Below are positions 62,625-64,000 of a stretch of DNA of 64,000 nucleotides, in pieces. The notes beneath the pieces were generated by a model, which did no database searches, was not told where the DNA came from, and saw only the letters and a list, made by a program, of their open reading frames with translations. The stretch is from Udaeobacter sp025935755. Lineage in GTDB: Bacteria > Verrucomicrobiota > Verrucomicrobiia > Chthoniobacterales > UBA10450. Within the stretch, counting starts at the first letter, position 1. Each line of letters opens with the position of its first letter. The DNA lies in NCBI GenBank assembly GCA_036278715.1, contig DASUKN010000061.1, forward strand, positions 62,001 to 126,000, given 5' to 3'. The translations under genes and the position numbers were made by a program.

Positions 62625-64000
62625 ATGCCGTTTCAGCTCGAATCCAACTTCAAACCTCGCGGCGATCAAAGCCAGGCTATCGCAAAGCTGTTGAAGTCTG
62701 TCGAGGCTGGGAACCGCCACCAGACACTCCTCGGAGTGACTGGTTCAGGCAAGACGTTCACCGTTGCAAACGTCATTCAAAAACTGGATAAGCCGACGCT
62801 GGTTATCTCGCACAACAAAACGTTGGCGGCGCAACTTTACTCCGAGTTCAAACAATTTTTCCCGCGGAATGCTGTCGAATATTTCGTCAGCTACTTCGAT
62901 TATTACCAACCGGAAGCTTATATCCCCCGCTCCGACACCTACATCGAAAAGGATTCCTCCATCAACGAAGAGATCGAGCGGTTGCGTCTGTCGACTGCGA
63001 GCGCACTGCTTTCAAGACGCGACGTCATCGTGGTGGCGAGTGTCTCATGCATCTACGGAGTGACGTCGCCCGAGGATTATGAACGGATGTTGCTCACTGT
63101 GAAGCACGGCCAGCACATTACTCGCGAAGCGGTGCTCGGTCGTCTCATCGACATGCTATACGAGCGCAACGACGTGAATTTTGCGCGTGGCAGGTTCCGT
63201 GTGCGCGGTGACGTGGTTGAAGTTTATCCTGCCACTGCTGATGAAGAAGGAATCCGGCTTGAGTTTTTCGGGGACGAAATCGATGCAATCCGGCGATTTG
63301 ATCCGTTGACGGGTCACACACACGAAACGCTGAACTTCATCACATTTTTCCCTGCCAAACAATTCGTGACGCCAGCGGACAAGCTGAATCGTGCACTCCG
63401 CACGATCCGTGAAGAGCTTGAGCAACGGATCGTCGAACTTGAATCGCAAAACAAACTTCTCGAAGCGCAACGGCTGCGAATGCGCACGGAATACGATTTG
63501 GAAATGCTGCAGGAAATGGGTTTTTGCAACGGGATCGAGAACTATTCGCGGCATTTGTCGGGACGCCCTCCCGGCTCGAAGCCTTACACGATCATCGATT
63601 TTTTTCCCGACGATTTTCTCACCGTCATCGATGAATCGCATGCCACCATCCCTCAGATCGGCGGCATGTACGAAGGCGATCGGTCCCGAAAAACTGTGCT
63701 CGTAAATTACGGTTTTCGCCTGCCGAGCGCACTCGACAATCGTCCCCTGAATTTCGATGAATTCATGAAACTGACGAACCAGACCATCTACGTCAGCGCG
63801 ACACCTGCGGAATTTGAAATTCGAAATAGCGTAGTCGGCAATGCAGGATACATGCCGCATAAGCGACAGCGTATCGGAGAAGAAGAGTTGGTTCCGTTCG
63901 TGCTACCCGGCGAAAATGTGGCGCATCCGTCACGCTTGCAATCCAGTCGCGACGCAAGCCAGAGTCTCCCGCTAGCTTCTCGAACGGATGATCCGCCGGA
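62625..64000 (+). CDS. uvrB: UvrABC excinuclease subunit B (3' end cut by window)
   Basis: DNA damage-recognition helicase of nucleotide excision repair. From ATG 62625 the translation reads MPFQLESNFKPRGDQSQAI and includes Walker A GVTGSGKT, the beta-hairpin YFDYYQPEAYIP and the DEAD-type IDESH. After YVSATPAEFEIRNS (residues 389-402) the usual segment VVEQIIRPTG does not appear; at least 56 residues of different sequence (PHKRQRIGEEELVPFVLPGE and onward) follow in an open frame to the window edge. Confidence 0.95.
   Translation, partial: MPFQLESNFKPRGDQSQAIAKLLKSVEAGNRHQTLLGVTGSGKTFTVANVIQKLDKPTLVISHNKTLAAQLYSEFKQFFPRNAVEYFVSYFDYYQPEAYIPRSDTYIEKDSSINEEIERLRLSTASALLSRRDVIVVASVSCIYGVTSPEDYERMLLTVKHGQHITREAVLGRLIDMLYERNDVNFARGRFRVRGDVVEVYPATADEEGIRLEFFGDEIDAIRRFDPLTGHTHETLNFITFFPAKQFVTPADKLNRALRTIREELEQRIVELESQNKLLEAQRLRMRTEYDLEMLQEMGFCNGIENYSRHLSGRPPGSKPYTIIDFFPDDFLTVIDESHATIPQIGGMYEGDRSRKTVLVNYGFRLPSALDNRPLNFDEFMKLTNQTIYVSATPAEFEIRNSVVGNAGYMPHKRQRIGEEELVPFVLPGENVAHPSRLQSSRDASQSLPLASRTDDPP

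Noticed and set aside
1..64000. CRISPR arrays, prophage or defence islands
   Set aside because: No regularly spaced identical repeats of CRISPR size and no cas, integrase, transposase or phage structural genes were seen in the window.

Overview
This window looks like a chromosomal segment of a soil-type Verrucomicrobiota bacterium, probably near Chthoniobacterales or the Udaeobacter-like clade. That placement is an inference. It rests on the gene families, weak Shine-Dalgarno sequences at most starts, a moderately GC-rich base composition, and many small palindromic or short-period intergenic repeats. No phage, plasmid, CRISPR, transposase or defence locus was found.

Layout. 1-2.5 kb: an M48 (Ste24-type) protease cut by the left edge, then an FAD oxidoreductase that carries an in-frame palindromic repeat. 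2.6-7.7 kb, minus strand: yqgE, alanine dehydrogenase, a Thr/Ala/Pro-rich lipoprotein, then the membrane-insertion and RNase P block rnpA-yidD-yidC-jag with overlapping stop and start codons. 7.8-8.0 kb: a structured stretch without a gene, ending in a strong plus-strand terminator, which is probably an unannotated small RNA. 8.1-11.2 kb: a DUF4230-like protein and an AsmA/TamB-like envelope protein. 11.2-14.7 kb: dnaE. 15-17 kb: PII protein and glutamine synthetase. 17-24 kb: a methyltransferase, a zinc-ribbon membrane protein, an exported beta-carbonic anhydrase, a MOSC protein, an MFS transporter, thpR and an SDR enzyme. 24-32.5 kb: smpB, rpoZ, a methyltransferase, tRNA-Pro(CGG), an FMN-dependent hydroxyacid oxidase, purH, an AraC regulator paired with a DUF5996 protein, and a secreted protein. 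32.6-37 kb: an RsbW-like ATPase, ruvB, a periplasmic binding protein and xseA. 37-43 kb: envelope proteins including an L,D-transpeptidase, an unusual AI-2E transporter/B12-like/GAF fusion, and a class III aminotransferase. 43.5-45.8 kb: a small envelope-stress gene set, a GIY-YIG-like protein and a secreted protein. 46-58 kb: large secreted proteins, a diacylglycerol-kinase-like protein, a PQQ-type propeller, glgB, a DUF2807 lipoprotein whose 3' end has been tandemly triplicated, and a site-2 protease. 58-64 kb: two related TolB-like/TPR proteins, one with a class III nucleotide cyclase domain, and the 5' part of uvrB.

Most genes are housekeeping or envelope functions. The more novel signals are: the orphan terminator-ended RNA near 7.8-8.0 kb; a recurring class of 7- or 8-bp-period degenerate arrays, several of them in inverted pairs; a dispersed palindrome family, one copy of which is translated inside an enzyme gene; the triplicated 285-bp unit after the DUF2807 gene; the AI-2E/B12-like/GAF fusion; and a long insertion in UvrB.
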